Below are positions 1-7,667 of a stretch of DNA of 64,000 bases, one piece after another (the stretch's first letter is position 1; each line of letters begins with the position of its first letter). The position numbers and the translations under genes were made by a program. The stretch is from Rivibacter sp049446155 (GTDB taxonomy: Bacteria; Pseudomonadota; Gammaproteobacteria; Burkholderiales; Burkholderiaceae_C). The notes below the pieces were generated by a model, which saw only the letters and a list, made by a program, of their open reading frames with translations, ran no database searches and had not been told where the DNA came from. The stretch is taken from the NCBI RefSeq assembly GCF_049446155.1, contig NZ_JBMSEE010000001.1, positions 434,001 through 498,000 on the forward strand. Direction: 5' to 3'.

Positions 1-1058
1 GCGCGCGCCTCGGACTTCTGCCGGCGTTCGACGAGAGCCTGTGCCTTTTCCTTCGCCTCCCTTTCCTCTTCCTCCTCGAGGGTCTCCATGCCCATGCTTT
101 CCCGCAGGGCATTGACCTCGTCCCGGTTGAGTTCCTGCTTCTTCTCCTGCGACGGCAGGGTGAGCAGCTTCGGCGGGCTGGGGATGAGGGAGATGTGGCC
201 CTTTTCGTTCTTCCTGAAGAACGCCTGAGCCACGGCCATCACGTCCTCGACATGACGGCATTGCGACAGCGCCCGCTTCAGATGCGGCAGCATTTCGCCG
301 CCCGGGGCCATGTACGACGCGATGGTGTCGAAGAACCACTCGAGAAAGCCGACGCAGTTCTCGCCGCCATGCACACCCACGCCGCGCAGGAAGTCCATCC
401 ATTCCTGCGCGGTCCACAGGTGGTAGGGCACGGTCTGCGTCTTACCGGCCAGCGCGTAGTGCTTGTCGCCGCGCTCCCACAACGCGTGAAGCAGCACCAA
501 CCAGAGCGCCGGCGTGAACGTGCCCAGGTCGACCATGGTGGCTGCGGAGGAATCCGTTCCCGAATGGGGATCGGTCAGCTTCTTCGCGTCGGTTTCGGTA
601 TTCCAGAATTGGGTATCGGGATCCGTGACGCTGCGGCACTTCCACGCGCGGTGGACGAAGCCGCTCGGATCGGGCTGCTGCCCCAGGGTCACCGCGGCAC
701 CGCCTTTGACATTGCCCGCGTCGCGCCCGGACTGCAGCAAGGACTTGAGCACCGACGCCATCCCTTCCGGCAAGTCGATTTGGCTTCCTTGCTTTCCAAT
801 CGCAATGAGCCAGCTCCCGAGTCCGGTGTTGAGCTCCTCCAGATCCTGGGCAACGAATGCCGCATCGACGTGCCCGGGAACGATGGTGGAGACCCCTTCC
901 CCGACCTGCGCGACATGCTTCGACTTGATGAACTGCGTCGGAAGGCCGCGCACGTAGAGCTTGCGGACCGGCGTCTTCGGGATGGGCGGCATCAGCTTGG
1001 CGGCCGGCGGCAGCTTGCCGTGGACCTGCCGCAGGCCCATCAGTGGCTTGAGGAACAT
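1..1058 (-). CDS. Large protein of unknown function, C-terminal end missing (runs off left edge)
   Basis: I do not recognise the family. An uninterrupted frame of about 352 codons runs from an ATG at 1058 to base 1, so the C-terminus is outside the window. An AGGGAG ribosome-binding site lies just upstream, and the start is 12 bases after the stop of the CesT-like chaperone gene, so the two are almost certainly one operon. There is no signal peptide. The middle is rich in Trp, Gly and His (for example HLWTAQEWMDF and GGENCVGFLEWFFDT). The last 45 visible residues are a charged Glu/Lys/Arg stretch (METLEEEEEREAKEKAQAL) that is probably helical or coiled-coil. Codons such as GGA, ATT and CAA are commoner than in neighbouring genes, hinting at transfer. 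By context it could be a chaperone-dependent effector or substrate; this is inference. Confidence 0.6.
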   Translation of the reverse strand, partial: MFLKPLMGLRQVHGKLPPAAKLMPPIPKTPVRKLYVRGLPTQFIKSKHVAQVGEGVSTIVPGHVDAAFVAQDLEELNTGLGSWLIAIGKQGSQIDLPEGMASVLKSLLQSGRDAGNVKGGAAVTLGQQPDPSGFVHRAWKCRSVTDPDTQFWNTETDAKKLTDPHSGTDSSAATMVDLGTFTPALWLVLLHALWERGDKHYALAGKTQTVPYHLWTAQEWMDFLRGVGVHGGENCVGFLEWFFDTIASYMAPGGEMLPHLKRALSQCRHVEDVMAVAQAFFRKNEKGHISLIPSPPKLLTLPSQEKKQELNRDEVNALRESMGMETLEEEEEREAKEKAQALVERRQKSEAR

Positions 1059-1070
1059 GGCGATCTCCCT

Positions 1071-1475
1071 TTACTTCGCGGCGGTGGCCGTGTTGGTGGG
1101 CAGGCCTGCGACCGCGCGCGCGGCGATCTGCGCCATTTCTTTGGCGATGTCTTCGGGTTTCGTCGTCGGAGCGAAAGGCAGCTGGGCCCGGTAGACGATC
1201 GAGTCGGTCGCGTTCCAGCGGCCGTAGCAGCCGTAACCGTCCTGGGCACTCGGAAGCTGGGTATTGGCCTCGAGCAGCGCGCGATCGTTGTCCAGCGACG
1301 TGCCGCCGCAATCGGCCAGGACGAAAACGACGTCCGGAATGGACTCGTCGAACGCCAGCGCGACGGTGTGCCCGTTCAGCGCGAAGTTGTTCACCGCATC
1401 GTCGGGCGCATCCTTGGGATCGCCCGCGATCTTGTGCAGCTCGGTGACCAGCTTGATGTAGTCGTCCTTCTTCAT
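1071..1475 (-). CDS. CesT-like type III secretion chaperone family protein
   Basis: A 134-residue protein with the size and pattern of CesT/Tir-type specificity chaperones: an N-terminal helix (MKKDDYIKLVTELHKI), a hydrophobic strand (TVALAFDESIPDVVFVLADCG) and a C-terminal helix (AKEMAQIAARAVAG). Such chaperones bind one secreted partner in the cytoplasm and are usually encoded beside it. Here the partner would be the large gene immediately downstream. The ATG at 1475 is chosen over the longer frame to 1532 because GAGGAAC lies at the right distance before it, and the 19 extra residues look non-coding. No secretion-apparatus gene is visible in the window. The family call is from pattern recognition and needs a profile search; the gene itself is solid. 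Confidence 0.55.
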   Translation of the reverse strand: MKKDDYIKLVTELHKIAGDPKDAPDDAVNNFALNGHTVALAFDESIPDVVFVLADCGGTSLDNDRALLEANTQLPSAQDGYGCYGRWNATDSIVYRAQLPFAPTTKPEDIAKEMAQIAARAVAGLPTNTATAAK

Positions 1476-1533
1476 GATGCGTGTTCCTCGATGGGTGAAG
1501 CCCCCAATGGGCTGCACCAGTCTCGGACGCACC

Positions 1534-1558
1534 GATCGCGCCGAACATCGGCGCGATC
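1534..1558. other. Perfect 10-bp inverted repeat with 5-nt loop
   Basis: GATCGCGCCG, loop AACAT, then CGGCGCGATC. It sits between the end of the SoxYZ-like gene (stop at 1611) and the start of the CesT-like gene (1475), both transcribed leftward. It is symmetrical and has no T-tract, so it could be a factor-assisted terminator for the upstream gene, or an operator for the downstream pair. Confidence 0.5.
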
Positions 1559-1610
1559 ATGACGACGAAGTCGGAGAGTTCCTGAGCCAGCCGGCCTTCG
1601 GTCTCGGCCG

Positions 1611-2441
1611 CTAGCCGATCCTCAGCACGCCGCTGTAGCGGCCGTCCTTCGAATCCTCGACCTCTGCGCGCAGCTCGCCTGCCTCGCGCGGCACGAAGCA
1701 AAAGCGCAGGCTCGGGTTCTCGCTGACCGAGAAGTCGAGCTCGGCATCGAACAGGCGCCGCTCGCCGTAGCGCAGCTTGATCGAGCGCACGAAATGCGGC
1801 GGGATGTACATCACCGTCTGCTGGTTCAGCTCGAAGCCGGTGTCGTTGGGGTGGATCACGGTCAGGTCGACCGGCGTCGGCCGGCCCATGTGCACACCTT
1901 CGGGCAGCCTCATCACCGTCTTGCCGATGTTGTGCAGCTGGTCGCGGTTGGGCGGCGCGGAGCAGCCGCCCGAGACCTTGCAGTAGCGCGAGTCGGTGTG
2001 CAGCTCGCCGTTGGACAGCTCGCTGACGACGCGCACGTGGCTGTACTCGTCGACGCGCAGCCGCGTCTCCAGGTCGGCCTGGCCGATGTCGGTGGTGAGA
2101 TCGAGCGTCGCCGCGACTGGCGACGGGTTCTTGTCGACCAGCAGCACCAGCCGCTTGACGTACAGCGACTCGCTTTGCGCCAGCTTCGACACCACCTTGA
2201 CCGGCACCGAGGCGCCGTAGGCCGCGCGCAGCGGCACCACCAGCTGCACGCGGCTGCCGTCGGCCACGATCGGGCGCGCGCCGAACAGCTTCTCGCGCAG
2301 GCGCTCCCACTCGGGCGACGAGTCGGCGTGGCCGACGTTGCTCGGCAGGCCGCCGGGCGCGGCGCGCCCCACCACTGGCAGCAACGCGGCCGATGCGGCC
2401 GACGCGATCAATGCGCGCCGGCGAATCCGAAGCAGGCTCAT
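1611..2441 (-). CDS. Quinoprotein dehydrogenase-associated SoxYZ-like carrier protein
   Basis: 276 residues. An arginine-rich N-terminal signal (MSLLRIRRRALIASAASAALL) suggests Tat or Sec export. A SoxY-like domain follows with the sequence KVSGGCSAPP, whose Cys matches the swinging-arm Cys of SoxY that carries sulfur intermediates. A SoxZ-like domain forms the C-terminal half (VHMGRPTPVDLTVIHPNDTG to the end). This SoxY-SoxZ fusion is known from gene neighbourhoods of PQQ-dependent alcohol dehydrogenases, where it is thought to be a periplasmic carrier. The ATG at 2441 overlaps the stop of the metallo-beta-lactamase gene (ATGA), so the two are translationally coupled. No PQQ dehydrogenase or cytochrome lies in the window. 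Confidence 0.82.
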   Translation of the reverse strand: MSLLRIRRRALIASAASAALLPVVGRAAPGGLPSNVGHADSSPEWERLREKLFGARPIVADGSRVQLVVPLRAAYGASVPVKVVSKLAQSESLYVKRLVLLVDKNPSPVAATLDLTTDIGQADLETRLRVDEYSHVRVVSELSNGELHTDSRYCKVSGGCSAPPNRDQLHNIGKTVMRLPEGVHMGRPTPVDLTVIHPNDTGFELNQQTVMYIPPHFVRSIKLRYGERRLFDAELDFSVSENPSLRFCFVPREAGELRAEVEDSKDGRYSGVLRIG

Positions 2442-3430
2442 CGACGGTTCTCCTCGCGAAACAGCAGGTCGCGTTCGAGCCGCACGTAGATGATCGAGGC
2501 GTTGCGGCGGTGGATGGTGTCGTACTGGTCCCAGCGGTCGAACTCGGGCAGCGCCGCAGCGTCGGCCACTTCGCTGAGCGCGACGCCGCGTTCGAGCAGC
2601 TGGGTCAGGCGCCACTCCAGCCGCACGAGATAGCGCTGCTCGGCGTCGATGGCGGCGACCGTGGTCACCGGGCCGTGGCCGGGCACGATGGCCGACGGCG
2701 CGCGCGCGCGCAGCGCGTCGAGCGCGCGGCGCCAGCCGGCGAGGTCGCCGTCGAGCACGTCGGGGATGCGCCGCGCATCGAGCAGGCCGCCGGCGAACAG
2801 CACGCCGCTGCGCTCGTCGAGCACCGCCACGTCGCCCGGCCCGCTGGAGTGGCCGAAGTACAGCAGTTGCACCGGCCGGCCGATCGCGTCGATCCGCGGC
2901 GAACCGTCGAACGCGACATCGGGCTGCCACATGATGGTGCCGCGCATTTCGTCTTCGCCGAGCTGGCGCTGCAGGTTCTTCAGGCAGGTCTCGCAGCGCG
3001 AGGCCATCAGCCGCGCCGCGTCGCGGTGCATGTGCAAGGCGATGCCGCGCTCGCGAAAGGCCGCCGCGCCGAACAGGAACTCCTGACGCGGGTGCGTGAC
3101 GATGGCCAGCCGCACGGGCCGGTCGGTCACCTGCGCGATCGCCTGCAGCAAGGCCTGGCCATGTCGATACGAGGTGCCGGTGTCGATCGCGATCACGCCC
3201 TGCTCGCCGACGATGAAGCCGGCATTGCCGACGCGCCCGAGATTGACGGTGTCCACGTCGCCGGGCAGCCCGCGCACGACGTAGACGCCCGGCGCCACCG
3301 ACTCGGCGCGCGGCGTGCGCGCGGCGTCGCGCGCCGACGCGCAGGCCGCGGCCAGGCCCAGCACCGCGAGCGCCAGCCCTGCCGCGCCCAAGCCTCTCGC
3401 CCACCGCCATTGCTTCATGCCAAGGACCAT
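2438..3430 (-). CDS. Quinoprotein relay system metallohydrolase 1-like (metallo-beta-lactamase fold)
   Basis: 330 residues from ATG 3430 (an internal ATG at 3418 is equally possible). The N-terminus is a lipoprotein-type signal with LGLAAACAS as lipobox, so export to the periplasm is likely. The MBL fold shows in GFIVGEQGVIAIDTG, THPRQEFLFGAAAF, FGHSSGPGDVAVL and PGHGPVTT, and the insert SRCETCLKNLQRQLG resembles the SoxH-related family that accompanies SoxYZ-like carriers. The expected HxHxDH metal motif reads HPRQEF, so two of its His and the Asp are replaced; the zinc site may be altered or single-metal. The gene overlaps the carrier gene by four bases. Confidence 0.78.
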   Translation of the reverse strand: MVLGMKQWRWARGLGAAGLALAVLGLAAACASARDAARTPRAESVAPGVYVVRGLPGDVDTVNLGRVGNAGFIVGEQGVIAIDTGTSYRHGQALLQAIAQVTDRPVRLAIVTHPRQEFLFGAAAFRERGIALHMHRDAARLMASRCETCLKNLQRQLGEDEMRGTIMWQPDVAFDGSPRIDAIGRPVQLLYFGHSSGPGDVAVLDERSGVLFAGGLLDARRIPDVLDGDLAGWRRALDALRARAPSAIVPGHGPVTTVAAIDAEQRYLVRLEWRLTQLLERGVALSEVADAAALPEFDRWDQYDTIHRRNASIIYVRLERDLLFREENRR

Positions 3431-3575
3431 GCCGCGCCTCGTCGCGAACGCCTGCGACGCCGCCCCAGCTTAGGGCGCCGGCCCCCGCGCACCAACCCGG
3501 ATCCACCCTCGGCCCATGTCGCAGCGATAGGATGCGCAGTGCTCCATCGCCGGAGCAGTCTGGAAGTTTCTTGTC

Positions 3576-4055
3576 ATGGGATTGCGATTCGTCGATGCCT
3601 CCGCGCCCGGCCATGGCCGCCTCGTGCTGGCCTCGATGCCCGGCCGCTTCGAACCCTGGGCCGAGTTCATGGCGCTGGCGCGCCAGGCGCAGGTCGGCCT
3701 CGTCGTGTGCCTGGCGCCGCTGGATGAAGTGGCCGAGCTGTCGCCGACCTATGCGCGGCTGATCGGCCTGGGCGAGCTGCCGTTTCGCTGGCTGCACCTG
3801 CCGATGCGCAACTACGGCCTACCGGAAGACCTGGCCGGCTTTCGCGCCGGCATCGCGCGCGTCGACGCCGCGCTGCGCGCCGGCGAGACCGTGCTGCTGC
3901 ACTGCGCGGCCGGCATCGGTCGCACCGGCTCGGCCGCGGCCTGCGTGCTCAAGTGCGCCGGCCTGGAGACCGAGGAAGCGCTGCGGCGCGTGCGCGCTGC
4001 CGGCTCCAACCCCGAGAACGCGGTCCAATCCGGGCTGGTCGAGCAGTTCTCGTGA
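3576..4055 (+). CDS. Dual-specificity/tyrosine protein phosphatase family protein
   Basis: 159 residues with the CX5R phosphatase loop HCAAGIGRTG (Cys110, Arg116), the cysteine-phosphatase signature. An upstream Asp in RNYGLPEDL could be the general acid. There is no signal peptide or other domain, so it is a compact cytosolic enzyme hydrolysing phosphotyrosine, another phosphoester or a phosphoinositide. The natural substrate cannot be read from sequence. It is transcribed in the same direction as the SDR gene that begins 22 bases downstream, so the two probably share a transcript. Confidence 0.8.
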   Translation: MGLRFVDASAPGHGRLVLASMPGRFEPWAEFMALARQAQVGLVVCLAPLDEVAELSPTYARLIGLGELPFRWLHLPMRNYGLPEDLAGFRAGIARVDAALRAGETVLLHCAAGIGRTGSAAACVLKCAGLETEEALRRVRAAGSNPENAVQSGLVEQFS

Positions 4056-4077
4056 AGGCCACTCCTGAGGATCGGGC

Positions 4078-4839
4078 ATGGAACGTCATCTCTACGTCAT
4101 CACCGGCGCCTCGCGCGGTCTCGGCCATGCGCTCGCCACCCAGCTGCTGCGCCCCGGCCACGAGCTGCTGCTGATCGCACGCCGGCCCGCGACCGACCTC
4201 GCGACGCTGGCGGCATCGCGCGGCGCCACCGTCACCGACTGGGCGATCGACCTCGCGCAAGAGCCGGCCGGTGCCGCGTCGCGCCTGGCCGAGTGGCTGC
4301 GCGCCCGCGGCGGCGCGGGCCTGCGCAGCGCCAACCTGATCAACAACGCGGCCGCGCTGCCGACCTCGGCGCCGCTGGGCGAGGTGCCGGCGGCCGAGGT
4401 CTCGCAAGCGCTGCGTGTCGGCCTCGAGGCCGCGATGCTGCTGACCGGCGCCTTCCTCGCCGCCACGCGCGACTGGACCGCCACGCGGCGCATCGTCAAT
4501 GTCTCGTCCGGCCTCGGGCGCCGGCCGATGGCCTCGGCGGCGGTCTACTGCGCCGCCAAGGCCGGCATGGACCACTTCAGCCGCTGCGTCGCGCTCGAAG
4601 AGGCCGCGCGGCCGCACGGCGCGCGCATCGTCTCGCTGGCGCCCGGCGTGATCGACACCGACATGCAGGTGCAGCTGCGCAGCGCCGATCCGGCCGCGTT
4701 CGCCGATCGCGAACGCTTCGTGCGCCTCAAGACCGACGGCCTGCTCGACAGCCCCGAGCAGGCCGCCGCCAAGCTGCTGGCCTTCCTGGCGAAGCCCGAT
4801 TTCGGACGCGAGCCGGTGGCCGACGTGCGCGACGCGTGA
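4078..4839 (+). CDS. SDR family oxidoreductase
   Basis: 253 residues, classical short-chain dehydrogenase length. The nucleotide-binding motif TGASRGLG is at 9-16, NNAA at 89-92, the catalytic Ser in NVSSGLG (143-144), and Tyr157-x3-Lys161 in YCAAK. The Arg after the first Gly-Ala-Ser suggests NADPH preference. Closest in style to sepiapterin-reductase/benzil-reductase-like SDRs; substrate unknown. Its TGA overlaps the GTG of the following pseudouridine synthase (GTGA), so the two are translationally coupled. Confidence 0.82.
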   Translation: MERHLYVITGASRGLGHALATQLLRPGHELLLIARRPATDLATLAASRGATVTDWAIDLAQEPAGAASRLAEWLRARGGAGLRSANLINNAAALPTSAPLGEVPAAEVSQALRVGLEAAMLLTGAFLAATRDWTATRRIVNVSSGLGRRPMASAAVYCAAKAGMDHFSRCVALEEAARPHGARIVSLAPGVIDTDMQVQLRSADPAAFADRERFVRLKTDGLLDSPEQAAAKLLAFLAKPDFGREPVADVRDA

Positions 4840-5489
4840 CGGCGCCGGCGTTCGAGATCGTCCACGCCGACGCAGCGCTGCTCGTCGCGCTCAAGCCCGC
4901 CGGCCTGCTGGCCGTGCCCGGCCGCGGCGAGGACAAGCAGGACTGCCTGATCGCGCGCGTTCGCGCTCGCTTCGATGACGCGCTGGTGGTCCATCGGCTC
5001 GACCAGGCGACCTCGGGCTTGATGGTGTTCGCGCGTGGCCTCGATGCGCAGCGCGCGCTGTCGCGTGCCTTCGAGCAGCGCGCGGTCGACAAGCGCTACG
5101 TCGCGGTCGTGGCCGGCCGACTCGAGGCGCCCGAATGGTTCACGATCGACCGCCCGCTGATCTGCGACTGGCCGAACCGGCCGCGCCAGATCGTCGACGA
5201 GGCACGCGGCAAGCCTTCGCGCACGCGCTGCCGCACGCTGGCCTGCGACGCCGCCCAGGACCTCACGCGCGTCGAGCTCGAGCCACTGACCGGACGCTCG
5301 CACCAGCTGCGCGTGCACCTGCAATCCATCGGCCATCCGATCCTCGGCGACGCGCTCTACGCGCCGCCCGATCGGCAGCGCCACGGCATCGCCGACGGAC
5401 GGCGACTGCTGCTGCACGCGAGCCGGCTCGCATTCGCGCATCCGCGCAGCGGCGATCGTTGCAGCTTCGAAAGCCCGGCGCCGTTCTAG
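4836..5489 (+). CDS. rluA: RluA-family pseudouridine synthase
   Basis: 217 residues from a GTG at 4836 that overlaps the SDR stop; a longer in-frame extension upstream is a shadow of the SDR gene. It carries the catalytic motif HRLDQATSG with Asp56 as nucleophile and the later motif GRSHQLRVHL. It isomerises uridine to pseudouridine in structured RNA. The length and lack of an S4 domain match E. coli RluA (219 residues; 23S U746 and tRNA U32), but RluA versus a paralogue of other specificity cannot be settled by eye. It converges with thpR, overlapping by four bases. Confidence 0.82.
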   Translation: MTAPAFEIVHADAALLVALKPAGLLAVPGRGEDKQDCLIARVRARFDDALVVHRLDQATSGLMVFARGLDAQRALSRAFEQRAVDKRYVAVVAGRLEAPEWFTIDRPLICDWPNRPRQIVDEARGKPSRTRCRTLACDAAQDLTRVELEPLTGRSHQLRVHLQSIGHPILGDALYAPPDRQRHGIADGRRLLLHASRLAFAHPRSGDRCSFESPAPF

Positions 5490-6037
5490 ATTTCACCGAG
5501 CACGCGGTAGTGCCCCGGCGGACGCAGGTCCGACTCGACCAGCACCGCGCGCTCGACGCGCCAGGCAATGGGCGGGAACTGCTGCGGCGGCAGCGCGCCC
5601 TCGGCCTGCCGCGCCAGCGTGACGTGCGCCCGCCAGGGGCGCGCCGGCGCGCCGCAGGCAGCGCGCAATGCATCGTGGGCTTCGATCAGCGGCTCGGGCA
5701 CCTGGCTCGCGCCGAGCACCGCGATGCCGCGTGGCCAGACCTGCGCCGCATCGAGCACGAGCTCGACGGGGCGCGGCCAGCGCGGGCACAGCGAGACCAG
5801 TTCGGCAATGCGCTCGCGATCGATCGCGTCGCCGAGGAACAGCAGGGTCGCGTGCAGGCGCTCGCCGCGCGTGCGACGGCTGGCCCGGCTCCAGCGCCAG
5901 CAGGCCTGGTGCGCGAGCAGCGCGCAGCGCGTCGCTTCGTCGGGCCAGAGCGCGAAGAACAGGCGCGCCGACGCGGTGTCGGCGCGGCCCGGCTCAGTCG
6001 CCCCGTTGGCGGTCGAGCGCAAAGGCGCCGGCGCCAT
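5486..6037 (-). CDS. thpR: RNA 2',3'-cyclic phosphodiesterase (2'-5' RNA ligase family)
   Basis: About 183 residues with the two HxT motifs of the 2H phosphoesterase fold, HATL (62-65) and HVTL (138-141), spaced as in ThpR. The family hydrolyses 2',3'-cyclic phosphate RNA ends and can reversibly join tRNA halves through 2'-5' bonds. The start is uncertain: the domain begins at ARLFFALWP (codons near 5965), and the first upstream ATG in frame is at 6037, inside the DoxX gene. The frame is open further upstream but only as a shadow. It probably sits in one transcript behind doxX. Confidence 0.78.
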   Translation of the reverse strand: MAPAPLRSTANGATEPGRADTASARLFFALWPDEATRCALLAHQACWRWSRASRRTRGERLHATLLFLGDAIDRERIAELVSLCPRWPRPVELVLDAAQVWPRGIAVLGASQVPEPLIEAHDALRAACGAPARPWRAHVTLARQAEGALPPQQFPPIAWRVERAVLVESDLRPPGHYRVLGEI

Positions 6038-6404
6038 GCGCGGCCACGAAGAGCAGGCCGCCGACGATGGCCATGTTCTTCCAGAAGTGGATGCTCTGGG
6101 CCATCTGCTGCTCCGGCGGCACCGCCCAGTAGTTGTGGAAGATGACACCCGACACCAGCGTGAACAGCGCCAGGATCAGCGCCGCCCAGCGCGTGCGCCA
6201 GCCCAGCAACAGCGCGGCCGCGACGCCGATCTCGACGACGATCGCCAGCGCCGCGCCCACCTGCGGCAGCGGCAGGCCCTTGGACGCGATGTAGCCGACG
6301 GTGCCTTCGAAACCGCCGATCTTGCCGATGCCTGCCGGAACGAACAGCGCGGCGATCAGGATGCGCCCGACGAGCGGGCCGAACTTGTCGATGACAGCTT
6401 GCAT
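5994..6404 (-). CDS. DoxX family membrane protein
   Basis: 136 residues with four predicted membrane helices (ILIAALFVPAGIGKIGGF, VGAALAIVVEIGVAAALLL, WAALILALFTLVSGVIF, NMAIVGGLLFVAAHGAGAF). The G-x-x-K/G-rich first helix, the polar IFHNYW loop and the overall size are typical of DoxX/DoxD-type inner-membrane proteins. The biochemical role is poorly defined: thiosulfate:quinone oxidoreductase subunits in archaea, redox-stress partners in bacteria. ATG at 6404. The 3' end overlaps the start of thpR. Confidence 0.85.
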   Translation of the reverse strand: MQAVIDKFGPLVGRILIAALFVPAGIGKIGGFEGTVGYIASKGLPLPQVGAALAIVVEIGVAAALLLGWRTRWAALILALFTLVSGVIFHNYWAVPPEQQMAQSIHFWKNMAIVGGLLFVAAHGAGAFALDRQRGD

Positions 6405-6530
6405 GTAGCGCTTCCTTCTTGGTGGGGAGGTTGGCGCGGCACCGATCGCGCCGCTCGCCGATTCGACACCGGCGCCGCGCGGCTGTCGAGCCGTCCGAAG
6501 GCAGATGCGCTGGCGGTGGTGGCGGGGACT

Positions 6531-7622
6531 TCAGCCGAAGCGCACGGCGTAGACGGGCGGCAGCGTCAGCGACACCGTGCGCCAGGCATTGCCGCCATCA
6601 GCGCTGGCCCACAGGCCGCCGGTGGTGCTGGCCATCAGCAGCTGCTCGCCGTCGGCGGCGACCTCGAGGCCGTGGCGGTAGGCCAAGTCGTAGCAGTCGC
6701 GCTGCGGCAGGCCCTCGCGCAGCGTCTCGAAGCTCGCGCCGCCGTCGCGCGTGCGGTTGACGGCCAGCGCGGCATCGACCGGCACGCGCTTCTCGTCCGC
6801 GACCGCCGGTGCGAACCAGGCCGTGTGCGGATCGCGTGGATGCACGGCGACGCCGAAGCCGAAATCCGACAGCGGCGCCTCGATCGGCTGCCAGCTCGCC
6901 GCGTTGTCGGCACTGCGCCAGATGCCGTTGTGATGCTGGCACCACAGCACGTCGGGCGCCGCATGGCAGCGCGCGACGCGGTGCGGGTCCTGGATCGCCG
7001 GATCCTCGGCGCGCTCGGGCGGCATGTACGAGGCGCGCATGCCCTTCGTGTGCACGTCCCAGTTTGCCCCGTCGTCGCGCGTGATCCAGACGCCGCCGCA
7101 ACTGACCGCCACCAGCAGTTCGCCCTCGCGCTGCGGATGCGGGCAGATCGAGTGGATGCCCGGCACGTCGTAGCCGCCGCCGAACCACTGCAGCCGCTCG
7201 GGCCGCTGCCACAGCGACTCGACGAGCTGCCACGAGCGTCCGTGATCGGACGAGCGGAACAGGCCGCCGGGCAGCGTGCCGGCCCAGACCGTGCCGGCAC
7301 CGTCGCGCTCCAGGCTCCAGATCTGCACCAGCTTCCAGGCCGGCCCTTCGGCGCCGGCCGGCTGTTCGGGATAAGCGGGCGTCGCCACTTCGCTCCAGCT
7401 CGCGCCGCCGTCGTCCGAGGCCTGGACCTTGACGCCCCAATGCCCCAGGTTGAGCGCGGCGAGCATGCGGCCGCGGGCGTCGGGCGCCAGCAGCATCGAC
7501 ACCGGCTCGCCGAGGAAGCTCACGCGCTCGATGCGCCAGGCAGCGCCGCTGCCGCGCCGCAGCTCGAACAAGCCCTTGCGGGTCGCCACCCAGGCGCGGT
7601 CGGTGACTTGGCTGACGGACAT
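6531..7622 (-). CDS. WD40/YVTN/BNR-like repeat protein (annotated exo-alpha-sialidase-like)
   Basis: 363 residues forming repeated Asp-box (BNR) blades: SDDGGASWSEV, SSDHGRSWQLV, TRDDGANWDV, SADNAASWQPI, TRDGGASFETL and SADGGNAWRTV. This indicates a beta-propeller like those of sialidases and photosynthesis-assembly YCF48-type proteins, but I see no sialidase FRIP motif or catalytic Tyr/Glu set, so hydrolase activity should not be assumed. There is no signal peptide, so it appears cytosolic. It follows a MoaD/ThiS-like gene by 45 bases on the same strand, a pairing I recall from other Burkholderiales. Confidence 0.78.
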   Translation of the reverse strand: MSVSQVTDRAWVATRKGLFELRRGSGAAWRIERVSFLGEPVSMLLAPDARGRMLAALNLGHWGVKVQASDDGGASWSEVATPAYPEQPAGAEGPAWKLVQIWSLERDGAGTVWAGTLPGGLFRSSDHGRSWQLVESLWQRPERLQWFGGGYDVPGIHSICPHPQREGELLVAVSCGGVWITRDDGANWDVHTKGMRASYMPPERAEDPAIQDPHRVARCHAAPDVLWCQHHNGIWRSADNAASWQPIEAPLSDFGFGVAVHPRDPHTAWFAPAVADEKRVPVDAALAVNRTRDGGASFETLREGLPQRDCYDLAYRHGLEVAADGEQLLMASTTGGLWASADGGNAWRTVSLTLPPVYAVRFG

Positions 7623-7667
7623 CGCGTTGTCTCCTTGCGTGGAAGGGCGTGGACGTCAGAGGAGCAT

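Noticed and set aside
195..1562. Long plus-strand frame opposite the chaperone and its partner
   Set aside because: Arg/His/Gly-rich composition typical of antisense shadows in GC-rich DNA; the minus-strand genes have ribosome-binding sites, tight spacing and coherent protein patterns.
2393..3727. 444-codon plus-strand frame
   Set aside because: Shadow of the metallohydrolase gene; no domain and Arg/Ala/His-rich content.
6531..7622. Calling the BNR protein a sialidase
   Set aside because: Asp-box repeats are structural; no FRIP arginine or catalytic Tyr/Glu pattern and no signal peptide.
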